Assembly: GCA_963839175.1 (NCBI GenBank)
Contig: CAWIUB010000014.1
Location: 1-46,489, forward strand
From: CAWIUB01 sp963839175
GTDB lineage: Bacteria > Actinomycetota > Actinomycetes > Mycobacteriales > Jatrophihabitantaceae
Reading direction: 5' to 3'
DNA length: 46,489 nucleotides
The notes beneath the pieces were generated by a model. The model saw only the letters and a list, made by a program, of their open reading frames with translations, ran no database searches and was not told where the DNA came from. Of the stretch, positions 32,862 through 40,841 are shown piece after piece; the first letter of the stretch is position 1, and every line of letters starts with the position of its first letter. The position numbers were made by a program, and so were the translations under genes.

Positions 32862-33371
32862 GTGGGGGCGAGCGAGGCCGACCTGATGCGCGCCCTGCAC
32901 GACCAGCACGCAGGCGCGTTGTGGGCGTATGTCGTCAACCTGACCGGCGGCGATCGGGCGCGCGCGGAGGACGTCGTGCAGGAGACGATGCTGCGTGCGT
33001 GGCGGCACTCCGGCGTGCTCGACCAGTCCCGGACATCTGCTCGCGGGTGGCTGTTCACGGTCGCCAAGCGAATTGTCATCGACGACTGGCGAGCGGCCAA
33101 GATCCGGCCCGAGTACGTCACCGCCCAGCCGCCCGAGCAGTCGGTCGAGGACGACACCGAACGGCGGGCGACCGGCGCGGTGGTCGCGGACGCGCTCCGC
33201 GCACTGTCGGCCGAACACCGTCAGGTGCTACTTGAGTGCTACTACCGGGGCTCGTCGGTCGCCGAAGCCGCGTCCCGGCTGGGCATCCCGCCCGGCACCG
33301 TGAAGTCCCGTACGCACTACGCGCTGCACGCCCTGCGGCTAGCGCTCGAGGAGATAGGAGGCCTGACATGA
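32862..33371 (+). CDS. ECF sigma factor, SigL-like
   Basis: A 169-residue group 4 sigma factor. Region 2 is LMRALHDQHAGALWAYVVNLTG to AEDVVQETMLRAWRHSG, with WLFTVAKRIVIDDWR contacting the -10 element. Region 4 is LSAEHRQVLLECYYRGSSVAEAASRLGIPPGTVKSRTHYALHALR, which reads the -35. The closest recalled relative is M. tuberculosis SigL. GTG 32862 is chosen: GGAGG lies at 32853-32857, it matches the SigL N-terminus (AEADLMRAL-type), and the promoter at 32818 would otherwise be inside the gene. Longer starts at 32817 or 32826 are possible. Its stop overlaps the anti-sigma ATG (ATGA), the usual coupling of such pairs. Confidence 0.93.
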   Translation: MGASEADLMRALHDQHAGALWAYVVNLTGGDRARAEDVVQETMLRAWRHSGVLDQSRTSARGWLFTVAKRIVIDDWRAAKIRPEYVTAQPPEQSVEDDTERRATGAVVADALRALSAEHRQVLLECYYRGSSVAEAASRLGIPPGTVKSRTHYALHALRLALEEIGGLT

Positions 33372-34027
33372 GCAACCACGACGATCCGTTTGCCGACTTC
33401 GACGGCGCCTACATCCTCGGCGCGCTGTCCGATGAGGACCGCCAGGCATACGAGCGGCACCTCGCGACCTGCGATTCGTGCGCCGCCTCGGTGCGTTCCC
33501 TCGGCCGGCTGCCGGTCCTGCTCGGCACCGTCGACGATCCCAACGACCTCGTCACAGCCCCGGCACCGCCGCCGACGCTCTTGCCGCAACTGCTTCGGGA
33601 GGTTCGCCGGACGAAGCTGCGGCGTCGGTGGTACGCGGGCGGCATCGCCGCGGCGGTGGCAGCCTGCCTCGTCGTCATCACCGTCTTTTTCGCGCGTGCC
33701 GATAGCGGCGTAGGCGGTCACCCGGTCGCGATGCAGTCCATCGCCGCGTCCCCGATGCGAGCAACCGCCGACATCCGCGCCGTCCCCTGGGGTACCAGCA
33801 TCGAGCTCAAGTGCAGCTACGAGCAGGGCTGGGCCTACCCGTCGAACGCCGCATACTCCCTCGTCGCGGTCGACCGGGCAGGGCAGAAGCATGATCTCGG
33901 CAGTTGGCGGCTGGTGACCGGTGGCGTGACGACGTTCGACACCGGGACTTCGCTGCGCCGCGACGAGATCACCCGCATCGTGATCCGGACGGCTGCCGGG
34001 ACGGATGTGCTGCAACTGCCGGTGTGA
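33368..34027 (+). CDS. Zinc-type (ZAS) anti-sigma factor, RslA-like
   Basis: A 219-residue single-pass membrane protein that would hold the adjacent sigma factor inactive. The cytosolic N-terminal domain has the ZAS motif His31-x3-Cys35-x2-Cys38 (ERHLATCDSC). One helix (about 89-110, YAGGIAAAVAACLVVITVFF) leads to an extracytoplasmic beta-rich domain (GTSIELKCSYEQ, SLVAVDRAGQKHDLGSW) of the anti-sigma-K type C-terminal family. In M. tuberculosis RslA, oxidation of the zinc site releases SigL; the same logic is plausible here. It is translationally coupled to the sigma gene. Confidence 0.92.
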   Translation: MSNHDDPFADFDGAYILGALSDEDRQAYERHLATCDSCAASVRSLGRLPVLLGTVDDPNDLVTAPAPPPTLLPQLLREVRRTKLRRRWYAGGIAAAVAACLVVITVFFARADSGVGGHPVAMQSIAASPMRATADIRAVPWGTSIELKCSYEQGWAYPSNAAYSLVAVDRAGQKHDLGSWRLVTGGVTTFDTGTSLRRDEITRIVIRTAAGTDVLQLPV

Positions 34028-34069
34028 GATCCGGCTCGCCCTCTCGCCCCTGTGGACGCATGGGCCGCA

Positions 34070-34075
34070 TAGGGT
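34070..34075 (+). promoter_or_regulatory. -10 box TAGGGT of pafA, leaderless spacing
   Basis: TAGGGT ends 6 nt before the pafA GTG (34082), in the 54-nt gap after the anti-sigma stop. This suggests pafA has its own housekeeping promoter and a leaderless mRNA, independent of the ECF module upstream. Confidence 0.5.
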
Positions 34076-34081
34076 GGACTG

Positions 34082-35440
34082 GTGCACAAGCGCATCTTCG
34101 GGATCGAGAACGAGTACGGCGTCACGTGCACGTTCCGTGGGCAGCGGCGCCTGTCGCCCGACGAGGTTGCGCGCTACCTTTTCCGGCGCGTGGTCTCCTG
34201 GGGCCGCTCGTCCAACGTCTTCCTGCGCAACGGTGCACGCCTCTACCTCGACGTCGGCAGCCACCCCGAGTACGCCACGCCCGAATGCGACTCGCTACCG
34301 TCGCTTGTTGCACATGACAAGGCGGGGGAGCGGATCCTCGAAGGGCTGGTGGTCGACGCCGAGAAGCGACTGCACGACGAAGGCATCGCCGGCGACATCT
34401 ACCTGTTCAAGAACAACACCGACTCGGCCGGCAACTCCTACGGCTGTCACGAGAATTACCTGGTCGGCCGGCATGGCGAATTCAGCCGGCTCGCCGACGT
34501 CCTCATCCCGTTCCTGGTGACCCGGCAGCTGATCTGCGGCGCCGGCAAGGTGCTGCAGACCCCGCGTGGCGCCGTGTATTGCATCAGCCAGCGGGCCGAA
34601 CACATCTGGGAGGGCGTGTCGTCGGCGACCACCCGGTCGCGTCCGATCATCAACACCCGCGACGAACCGCACGCGGACGCCGAGCGGTATCGCCGCCTGC
34701 ACGTCATCGTGGGCGACTCGAACATGAACGAGTGCACCACGCTGCTCAAGGTCGGAGCAGCCGACCTGGTGCTGCGCATGGTCGAGCACGGCGTGACGTT
34801 CCGCGACCTGACGCTGGAGAACCCGATCAGGGCCATCCGCGAGATCTCGCATGACCTCACGGGCACCCGCCCGGTGCGGCTGGCCGCGGGGCGGACCGCG
34901 TCCGCACTGGAGATCCAGCGCGAGTACTACAGCCGAGCCGTCGACTTCATCGAACGGTCCGGCAGCGACGACTCGGCGAAACGGGTCCTGGAACTGTGGG
35001 GCCGCACCCTCGATGCGGTCGAGACTGGCGACCTGTCGACCATCGACCGGGAGATCGACTGGGCCACCAAATACCAGCTGATCGAGCGGTACCGTACCAA
35101 GCACGATCTCGCGCTGTCCTCGCCGCGTGTGGCGCAGCTCGACCTCGCATACCACGACATCCAGCGGGGCCGCGGCCTGTATTACTTGCTGCAACAGCGC
35201 GGCGCGATCGACCGGGTGACGAGCGACCTGGCCGTTTTCGAAGCCAAGAACGTCCCGCCGCAGACGACCCGGGCCAGGCTGCGAGGGGACTTCATCCGGC
35301 GGGCCCAAGAAAAGCGCCGCGACTTCACCGTCGACTGGGTACACCTGAAGCTGAACGACCAGGCGCAGCGGACCGTCTTGTGCAAGGACCCGTACCGCAG
35401 CGTTGACGAGCGCGTCGAGAAGCTCATCGCCTCCATGTAG
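34082..35440 (+). CDS. pafA: Proteasome accessory factor A (Pup ligase)
   Basis: A 452-residue ATP-dependent enzyme that forms the isopeptide bond between the C-terminal Glu of Pup and substrate lysines. It opens HKRIFGIENEYGVTC with the conserved Glu of the Mg/ATP site, then NGARLYLDVGSHPEYATPEC with the catalytic Asp, NNTDSAGNSYGCHENYL and RPIINTRDEPHADAERYRRLHVI. It lacks the Dop loop and is the usual PafA length. The C-terminal domain (about 400-452) ends DERVEKLIASM. It is separated from prcA by the Rieske/ECF module and from pafB by a MITE-like element. Confidence 0.98.
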   Translation: MHKRIFGIENEYGVTCTFRGQRRLSPDEVARYLFRRVVSWGRSSNVFLRNGARLYLDVGSHPEYATPECDSLPSLVAHDKAGERILEGLVVDAEKRLHDEGIAGDIYLFKNNTDSAGNSYGCHENYLVGRHGEFSRLADVLIPFLVTRQLICGAGKVLQTPRGAVYCISQRAEHIWEGVSSATTRSRPIINTRDEPHADAERYRRLHVIVGDSNMNECTTLLKVGAADLVLRMVEHGVTFRDLTLENPIRAIREISHDLTGTRPVRLAAGRTASALEIQREYYSRAVDFIERSGSDDSAKRVLELWGRTLDAVETGDLSTIDREIDWATKYQLIERYRTKHDLALSSPRVAQLDLAYHDIQRGRGLYYLLQQRGAIDRVTSDLAVFEAKNVPPQTTRARLRGDFIRRAQEKRRDFTVDWVHLKLNDQAQRTVLCKDPYRSVDERVEKLIASM

Positions 35441-35470
35441 AGCAGGCGGACCGCGCGCAGGGTGTTTCCC

Positions 35471-35693
35471 GGCGATCTTGAGGCGCAGATCGAGTCATGT
35501 GGAGCCTGTTGCGTAATCGACGCGCGGCCGGGCCGTCTGCTGAGCGTGAAGCTCCCAAGTCGTCGCAGCCGACCGAATGCGATACGACCGACCAAATCTG
35601 CCTCGCCCCAACGGCGAACTCTCGGTCCCGCAGTCGGCGTTCGGCCATTTTGCAACAGGCTCCATGTGGCTCAACGTCACCCTCAAGATCGCC
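35471..35693. mobile_element. MITE-like element with 42-bp imperfect terminal inverted repeats
   Basis: The left arm 35471-35512 and right arm 35652-35693 are both 42 nt and are inverted copies. The outer 13 nt (GGCGATCTTGAGG / CCTCAAGATCGCC) and the inner 13 nt (TGGAGCCTGTTGC / GCAACAGGCTCCA) are perfect, and about 7 of the 16 middle positions match. The 139-nt interior holds no ORF with recognisable content. No clear target duplication is visible (flanks CCC and CGA). Such short non-coding elements are usually moved by a transposase elsewhere; a folded regulatory RNA between pafA and pafB is the alternative. Confidence 0.6.
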
Positions 35694-35807
35694 CGAGCAG
35701 CGAGGGTGCGCAGGCTGCGACGGATCCGCAATGATCGTGGTATGCCGTCCGCGACAACCAGGCGAGCCGCCACCCGGCGGGCGCGCCTGCACATTAGTTT
35801 CGAGGAC

Positions 35808-36770
35808 ATGGCGGCGCGGCGAGCGGAACGGCTCGTGAACCTGGTCATCTGCCTGCTCTCGACCCGGCAGTTCCTGAGCGCCGAGCGGATCCGCGACGCG
35901 ATCCCCGGCTACGAGCCCGCCGACGGCGATCCAAAGACGGACGAAGCGTTCAAGCGCATGTTCGAGCGGGACAAGGCCGAACTTCGCGATCTTGGCGTCC
36001 CACTGGAAACCGGCCGCAACAGCATCTTCGACACCGAGGACGGATATCGCATCACCCGGCGCAGCTACGAGTTGCCGCCGATCCACTTCGACCCGGCCGA
36101 GGCGGCCGCGGTGGGGCTCGCCGCCCGGCTGTGGCAGTCCGCGACGCTCGGGACGCAGGCACGCAACGCGCTGATCAAGCTGCGGGCCGGCGGCACCGAC
36201 GTCGAGGCGGCCGGGACGCCGGGTGCCTTCCCCCACGTCGACGCGAGCGACCCGTCGCTGCCCGCGCTGCTGGATTCGGCGCGCAACGCCCGCGCCGTGC
36301 GCTTCGACTATCTCAAGTCCGGTTCCTCGGTCCCCGAGCGCCGCACGATCGAGCCATGGGGCGTGCTGTCGTGGAGGCGGCGCTGGTATGTCGCGGGACT
36401 CGACCGGGATCGGGGCGAGGGCCGCAGCTTCCGGCTGTCCCGCGTTGTCGGCCCGGTCGAGGTGTTCGGGGAGGCCGGGGCATTCGGGCGGCCCCCGGAC
36501 GTCGACCTGCTCGGCATGGTCGCCAGACGGCCGTCCGAGGCCGACCGACGGGCCCGCATCAGAGTGAACGGCAGCCGGGCAGGCCGCCTGCGGCGGCTCG
36601 CGCACGCCGAAGAGCACGGCGTGCTCACCATCACGTTCACCGACGTGCGGACGATCGCTGGGATCATCGCCGGTGCCGGGACGAGCGCGCAGGTTCTCGA
36701 ACCGCCTGACCTGATCGACGCAGTCGCCGAGCGGTTACGGACCGTCGCCGGGACCGGCAATGACCGGTGA
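35808..36770 (+). CDS. pafB: WYL-domain regulator PafB
   Basis: A 320-residue transcription factor subunit. Order: N-terminal winged HTH (about 1-70, AERLVNLVICLLSTRQFLSAERI), WYL domain (about 160-240, FDYLKSGSSVPERRTIEPWGVLSWRRRWYVAGLD) and C-terminal WCX domain. In mycobacteria PafB and PafC together activate the LexA-independent DNA damage response; despite the name they are not needed for pupylation. ATG 35808 matches the M. tuberculosis start (M-A-T-S-K-V-E-R-L-V-N-L). An in-frame ATG at 35742 is less likely. TAGTTT (35795-35800) is 7 nt upstream, so the mRNA may be leaderless. Confidence 0.95.
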   Translation: MAARRAERLVNLVICLLSTRQFLSAERIRDAIPGYEPADGDPKTDEAFKRMFERDKAELRDLGVPLETGRNSIFDTEDGYRITRRSYELPPIHFDPAEAAAVGLAARLWQSATLGTQARNALIKLRAGGTDVEAAGTPGAFPHVDASDPSLPALLDSARNARAVRFDYLKSGSSVPERRTIEPWGVLSWRRRWYVAGLDRDRGEGRSFRLSRVVGPVEVFGEAGAFGRPPDVDLLGMVARRPSEADRRARIRVNGSRAGRLRRLAHAEEHGVLTITFTDVRTIAGIIAGAGTSAQVLEPPDLIDAVAERLRTVAGTGNDR

Positions 36771-37713
36771 GCGCGAGCGCCTACCGCGGCTGCTGGCGCT
36801 GGTGCCCTACCTGCAGGCCCATCAGGGCATCCCGATCGCCGATGCGGCCGCGGACTTCGAGGTCAGCGAGGACCAGCTGCGCCGCGATCTGGGGCTGCTG
36901 TGGATGTGCGGGCTCCCGGGCCACGGTCCGGGTGATCTGATCGACCTGTCGTTCGACGGCGACACCGTCTCGGTGATCTTCGACGCCGGGATCACCCGTC
37001 CGTTGCGGCTGACCGGCGAGGAGGCGCTCGCGCTCGTGGTCGCATTGCGCACGCTGGCCGAAACGCCGGGACTAACCGACCGCGACGCCGTCGAACGGGC
37101 TCTCGCCAAGGTCGAGACGGCAGCGGGCGGATCGGTAGCGGCCGAGACCGTCACGGTCGAACTCGACGCGGTATCGCGGCTGGAGCCGGTGCTGCAACGG
37201 GCGATCGAGACGGGCCGAGCGGTGCGGCTGCGGTACTACACGGCCACCCGAGACGAGACGACCGAGCGAACCGTCGACCCGATGAGGATCTTCGAGCTGG
37301 ACGGGCGAAGCTACCTGGAAGCCTGGTGCCGCCGGGCGGAGGGCATGCGGGTGTTTCGCGTCGACCGGATCGAACGGGCGGATGTGCTCGACGAGCCGGC
37401 ACGGCCCCCAGCCGAGGCCGAGCTGCGCGACCTGCAATCCGGCGTCTACACACCCGCGCCGGAGCATCTGCTCGTGGTGCTGCGTATCGAACCGGCCTAC
37501 TGGTGGATGGCGGACTACTACCCGGTCGAGGACGACGGCCTGGTCGACGGCGAACGCCGTATCAGCTTGCGGGTCGCGGACCCCGCGTGGGTCAGCGCCC
37601 TGGCCCTCGGTTCGGCCGGCGAGGTCCGCGTGCTGTCGCCGGAATGGCTCGCTGAGTCGATCCGGGCCGAGGCCGCTGCTGCGCTGCGCGCTTACTCGAT
37701 GGCGGGCAAGTAG
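36760..37713 (+). CDS. pafC: WYL-domain regulator PafC
   Basis: A 317-residue partner of PafB with the same architecture: HTH (about 1-65, LPRLLALVPYLQAHQGIPIADAAADFEVSEDQLRRDLGLL), WYL core (about 150-220, RAVRLRYYTATRDETTERTVDPMRI and GRSYLEAWCRRAEGMRVFRVDRI) and a C-terminal WCX-like region. It overlaps pafB by 11 nt, consistent with stoichiometric synthesis of the heterodimer that regulates the DNA damage response. The Tyr/Trp-rich WYL pocket is thought to bind a nucleic-acid ligand. Confidence 0.95.
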   Translation: MTGERERLPRLLALVPYLQAHQGIPIADAAADFEVSEDQLRRDLGLLWMCGLPGHGPGDLIDLSFDGDTVSVIFDAGITRPLRLTGEEALALVVALRTLAETPGLTDRDAVERALAKVETAAGGSVAAETVTVELDAVSRLEPVLQRAIETGRAVRLRYYTATRDETTERTVDPMRIFELDGRSYLEAWCRRAEGMRVFRVDRIERADVLDEPARPPAEAELRDLQSGVYTPAPEHLLVVLRIEPAYWWMADYYPVEDDGLVDGERRISLRVADPAWVSALALGSAGEVRVLSPEWLAESIRAEAAAALRAYSMAGK

Positions 37714-37723
37714 AGTCGCAGCC

Positions 37724-37933
37724 GTGCTCTGGCTGGTCGTCGCGGCGTGGGGATTCGCCGTCCTGGTGGCGGTTGTCGTGCTGGGTTCCTGCGGTTACGA
37801 GATCGCTTGGAAGTCCGCGCGGTTGCGGCGCGACCTGGCGCAGCTGGACCGATTGCGCGCGGATCTGACGCGGGTTCAAGTGCAGCTCCGGTCGGCGCGG
37901 CAGCGCGCAGCCGCGCTGCGCCCAGGCAACTAG
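37724..37933 (+). CDS. Small membrane-anchored coiled-coil protein
   Basis: A 69-residue protein starting at GTG 37724. One membrane helix (about 2-22, WLVVAAWGFAVLVAVVVLG) is followed by a basic, heptad-like helix (about 30-64, LRRDLAQLDRLRADLTRVQVQL) and a short tail. It lies 10 nt after pafC and 4 nt before tatC, so it is in the same operon. In related genomes tatA occupies this place. This protein lacks the FG hinge and amphipathic Gly/Lys-rich helix of TatA, so I do not call it TatA. The function is unknown; it may stand beside an unseen tatA elsewhere. Confidence 0.7.
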   Translation: MLWLVVAAWGFAVLVAVVVLGSCGYEIAWKSARLRRDLAQLDRLRADLTRVQVQLRSARQRAAALRPGN

Positions 37934-37937
37934 CCGG

Positions 37938-38828
37938 ATGGCCAGATTTCCGCGATTGCGCCGCCGGGCCCGCAACCCCGAGGGGCGCATGTCCGTGCTG
38001 GACCACCTGCGCGAGCTGCGCCGGCGGCTAGTCGTGATCGCCGTCATCGTGGCAGCTGGTGCCGTCGTCGGATGGATCTTCTACCCGCAAATCCTCGACA
38101 TCCTCAAGCAGCCGTACTGCCGGCTGCCCCCCAGCCGCCGGTATTCGGCGAGCGGCACAGGTGAGTGCACGCTGATCTTCACCCAGCCGCTCGCCGGCTT
38201 CACCACGCGGCTGAAGGTGGCGGTCATCGCGGGGGCTGTGATCACCAGTCCGCTGTGGCTCTACCAGATCTGGGCATTCATCACCCCCGGCCTGCGCAAG
38301 AGCGAACGCAAGTACACGATGATCTTCGTCGGCGTCTCGTCGGTGCTCTTCGCGGCCGGCGTCGGCTTGGCCTACGTGGTGCTGAGCAAGGGCTTACAGG
38401 TGCTTATTGGATCGGCCGGGCCAGGCACGTCAGCCCTGCTGGACGTGAGCAGCTACCTGTCGTTCGTCGTGCTGATGCTCGTGGTCTTCGGGGCGGCCTT
38501 CGAGCTGCCGCTCATCGTCGTCATGGCCAACCTTGCGGGCGCCCTGCCAGCCAAGTGGCTGCGCAAGTCACAGCGCGTCGCGATCTTCTTGATCTTCCTC
38601 TTCGCCGCCGTTGCCACACCCAGCACCGACCCGTTCACCATGTGCGCCATGGCCGTACCGATGTGCCTGCTCTACGAGGCCGCGGTGATCGTCGCGGTGG
38701 TGCACGACAAGCGCAAGGCCCGCCGCAAGGCCGCCGAACGCGCCGCCCGGCAACTCGATGACGACGTTCCGTCCCGGATCGACCCGATCCCGCGCCGCGT
38801 CGACGAGCCGTGGGGCGAGACCACCTGA
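37938..38828 (+). CDS. tatC: Sec-independent translocase TatC
   Basis: A 296-residue six-helix receptor for twin-arginine signal peptides. The cytosolic N-terminus has MSVLDHLRELRRRL, including the conserved LxELRxR. The first periplasmic loop is followed by FTTRLKVAVIAGAVITSPLWLYQIWAFITPGL with the conserved Phe-Pro-type block, and by ELPLIVVMANLAGALP and AVATPSTDPFTM. The last ~60 residues are a basic then acidic cytosolic tail. It is the predicted export route for the Rieske lipoprotein in this window. It overlaps the lipid kinase gene by 19 nt. Confidence 0.97.
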   Translation: MARFPRLRRRARNPEGRMSVLDHLRELRRRLVVIAVIVAAGAVVGWIFYPQILDILKQPYCRLPPSRRYSASGTGECTLIFTQPLAGFTTRLKVAVIAGAVITSPLWLYQIWAFITPGLRKSERKYTMIFVGVSSVLFAAGVGLAYVVLSKGLQVLIGSAGPGTSALLDVSSYLSFVVLMLVVFGAAFELPLIVVMANLAGALPAKWLRKSQRVAIFLIFLFAAVATPSTDPFTMCAMAVPMCLLYEAAVIVAVVHDKRKARRKAAERAARQLDDDVPSRIDPIPRRVDEPWGETT

Positions 38829-39712
38829 GCCGCCGGGTCGCGCTGGTCGTCAACCCGGCGTCCGGCGTCGGACGGGCCGCGCGCGTCGCCGATGCCGTAG
38901 CCACTCGCCTATCGCAGGCCTGCACGCTCACCCGGCTGGCCGGGTCGTCCGCAGCGGACTCGGCCCGGCTGCTGGCCGGCGCCCGGCAGCACGACGCCGT
39001 GGTCGTGCTGGGGGGCGACGGCATCGTGCATCTGGCTCTGCAGGCGCTTGCCGGAACCCCCACACCGCTCGGCATCCTCCCCGCCGGAACGGGCAACGAC
39101 CTCGCCGACGTGCTCGGCCTGCCACGTGACCCGCTCGCCGCGGCCGACGCCGCCGCGGCCGCGTTGGCAGCGGACTCGACGCGGCGGATCGATCTCGGCC
39201 GCACCGACGACGGGTGCTGGTGGGGTGGGGTGCTGTACGCGGGATTCGATTCGGCGGTCACCGAGCGGGCCAACCGGATGCACTGGCCCCGCGGGCCGCG
39301 CCGGTACGATGTGGCGATCGCCGTCGAGTTGCTGCGGCTGCGTCCCCGCCCGTTCACCGTCTGCCTGGACGATCGACGGCTGGAGGTGGCGGCCACGCTG
39401 GTCGCGATAGGCAATGCACCCCAGTACGGCGGAGGCAAGCTGATCACGCCGGATGCACGCATGGACGACGGAACATTCGCGGTGACCCTCGTCGGCCCGG
39501 TGAGCCGCACGACCCTAGCGCGCATCGCGCCGACGCTCCCGCGCGCCGGCCACATCGGCCACCCCGCGGTCACCACACACGTCGCCCAGCGCGTGGTCAT
39601 CGACGCGCCCGACACGGTGGCCTACGCGGACGGCGAGCGGATCGGCCCGCTGCCGCAGGCCGTCACCTGCGTTCCCAACGCCATCGACGTGCTGGTTCCC
39701 CCGGTGGAATAG
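38810..39712 (+). CDS. Diacylglycerol/sphingosine kinase-like lipid kinase
   Basis: A 300-residue DAGK-catalytic-domain protein. Markers: ALVVNPASGVGRA at the N-terminus, VVVLGGDGIVHLALQALAGTPTPLGILPAGTGNDLADVLGLP (GGDG nucleotide loop and GTGNDLA), and the C-terminal lid AIGNAPQYGGGKLITPDARMDDGTF. Actinobacterial members phosphorylate diacylglycerol or related lipids, sometimes feeding phosphatidylinositol mannoside synthesis. The GTG at 38810 overlaps tatC by 19 nt; this tatC-kinase pairing is common in actinobacteria. Confidence 0.92.
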   Translation: MGRDHLSRRVALVVNPASGVGRAARVADAVATRLSQACTLTRLAGSSAADSARLLAGARQHDAVVVLGGDGIVHLALQALAGTPTPLGILPAGTGNDLADVLGLPRDPLAAADAAAAALAADSTRRIDLGRTDDGCWWGGVLYAGFDSAVTERANRMHWPRGPRRYDVAIAVELLRLRPRPFTVCLDDRRLEVAATLVAIGNAPQYGGGKLITPDARMDDGTFAVTLVGPVSRTTLARIAPTLPRAGHIGHPAVTTHVAQRVVIDAPDTVAYADGERIGPLPQAVTCVPNAIDVLVPPVE

Positions 39713-39740
39713 GCGGCGAGGACGGTGGGGTTGTCTGGCC

Positions 39741-40166
39741 ATGGGCGCCGACGATGCACTCGAGAGGCTGCTGACCAAAGTCAGCCGCAGCGTGCTCGCC
39801 ACCATCAAACGCGACGGCCGGCCGCAGCTGTCGAACGTCACTCACTTCTACGACCCGCCAGCCCGCCTGGCGCGAATCTCGATCAGGGATCCGCTCGCCA
39901 AGACGCGCAACCTGCGCCGGGATCCCCGCGCCAGCCTGCACGTCACATCAGCGGACTTCTGGAGCTACACGGTTGCCGAGGGCACCGCGGAGCTCACGCC
40001 CGTGGCGACCGACCCGCACGATGCCACCGTCGCGGAGCTCGTCGACTACTACCGCGCGATCCGTGGTGAACACCCCGACTGGGACGAGTACCGCCAGGCG
40101 ATGGTGCGCGACAAGCGGCTCGTGCTGCGGCTGCACGTGGAGCGCTGCTACGGACAGGCGACCTGA
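39741..40166 (+). CDS. PPOX class F420-dependent enzyme
   Basis: A 141-residue split-barrel flavin/deazaflavin protein. Family features: LLTKVSRSVLATIKRDGRPQLSNVTHFYD at the N-terminus, RISIRDPLAKTRNLRRDPRASLHVTS for phosphate/cofactor contact, and the DEYRQAMVRDKRLVLRLHVERCYG end. It is the size of Rv1155/Rv2607-like members of the F420-binding subgroup. The activity is unknown. Its last 19 nt overlap the convergent HAD gene. Confidence 0.9.
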   Translation: MGADDALERLLTKVSRSVLATIKRDGRPQLSNVTHFYDPPARLARISIRDPLAKTRNLRRDPRASLHVTSADFWSYTVAEGTAELTPVATDPHDATVAELVDYYRAIRGEHPDWDEYRQAMVRDKRLVLRLHVERCYGQAT

Positions 40167-40819
40167 TCGCATCCGACCACGACATGTACGCCACGCCGGT
40201 CTGCGTGCAGGTCGACGAACGACAGATCCGGAGTACTCACCGTCGCGTCCTCGAGTGCGCGGTAGGTGGTCTGCACTCCCAGCACCGTCATGCCAGCAGC
40301 CAGGCCGGACGCGACTCCGGCCGGGGCATCCTCGACGACCAGGCAGCCCCCGGCTGAGTAACCGAGGCGCTGGGCGCCCAGCAGATAGCAGGCCGGATCA
40401 GGCTTGCCCACTGCGACGTCCTCGGCGGTGACGAGCACCCGCGGCAGCGGCAAGCCGACCGCGCGGATACGCGCGCGAGCCAGCTGGCGGTCGGCACTGG
40501 TGACGATCGCCCAGCGGCTCGTGGGCAATCCATCGATCGCGGCGAGCGCACCAGGCTGCGGCACGACATCTCCAGTGTCGGACGCCTGCTCGGCGAGCAT
40601 CCGGTTCGTCAGCACAGCTGCTCGCGAGCTCGCCAGCCACGGGGTGACGGCCGCGAAGACCTGCGGCGCGGGAATCCCGTGCATATACGGCTCGAACCGC
40701 TCGATCGGGGTATCCAGCTCGGTGGCGACCCTCCGCCACGCCCGCGCGACGCTGGCCGACGAGTCGACCAGGGTGCCGTCCAGGTCGAACAGCACGGCGT
40801 CGACGGAGAAGCTTCTCAC
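40148..40819 (-). CDS. HAD-IA family sugar phosphatase-like hydrolase
   Basis: A 223-residue phosphatase. Motif I is AVLFDLDGTLVDS, motif II is WAIVTSADRQ, and motifs III/IV are GKPDPACYLLGA and LVVEDAPAGVASGLAAG. The cap helices (about 20-85, WRRVATELDTPIERFEPYMHGIPA) resemble the YfbT/HxpB sugar phosphatases. GTG start at 40819, 22 nt from the divergent helY ATG. The 3' end overlaps the PPOX gene. The product's last ~20 residues (HADRRGVHVVVGCDQVACP) look extended relative to the family. Confidence 0.92.
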   Translation of the reverse strand: MRSFSVDAVLFDLDGTLVDSSASVARAWRRVATELDTPIERFEPYMHGIPAPQVFAAVTPWLASSRAAVLTNRMLAEQASDTGDVVPQPGALAAIDGLPTSRWAIVTSADRQLARARIRAVGLPLPRVLVTAEDVAVGKPDPACYLLGAQRLGYSAGGCLVVEDAPAGVASGLAAGMTVLGVQTTYRALEDATVSTPDLSFVDLHADRRGVHVVVGCDQVACP

Positions 40820-40841
40820 CCGGCAACCGTAAGGTAGAGCT

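Noticed and set aside
35495..35848. Minus-strand ORF inside the MITE-like element
   Set aside because: It has no known family, and its apparent content mirrors the inverted repeat arms.
37724..37933. Calling the 69-residue protein TatA
   Set aside because: It lacks the Phe-Gly hinge and the amphipathic helix of TatA, and the second helix looks like a basic coiled coil.
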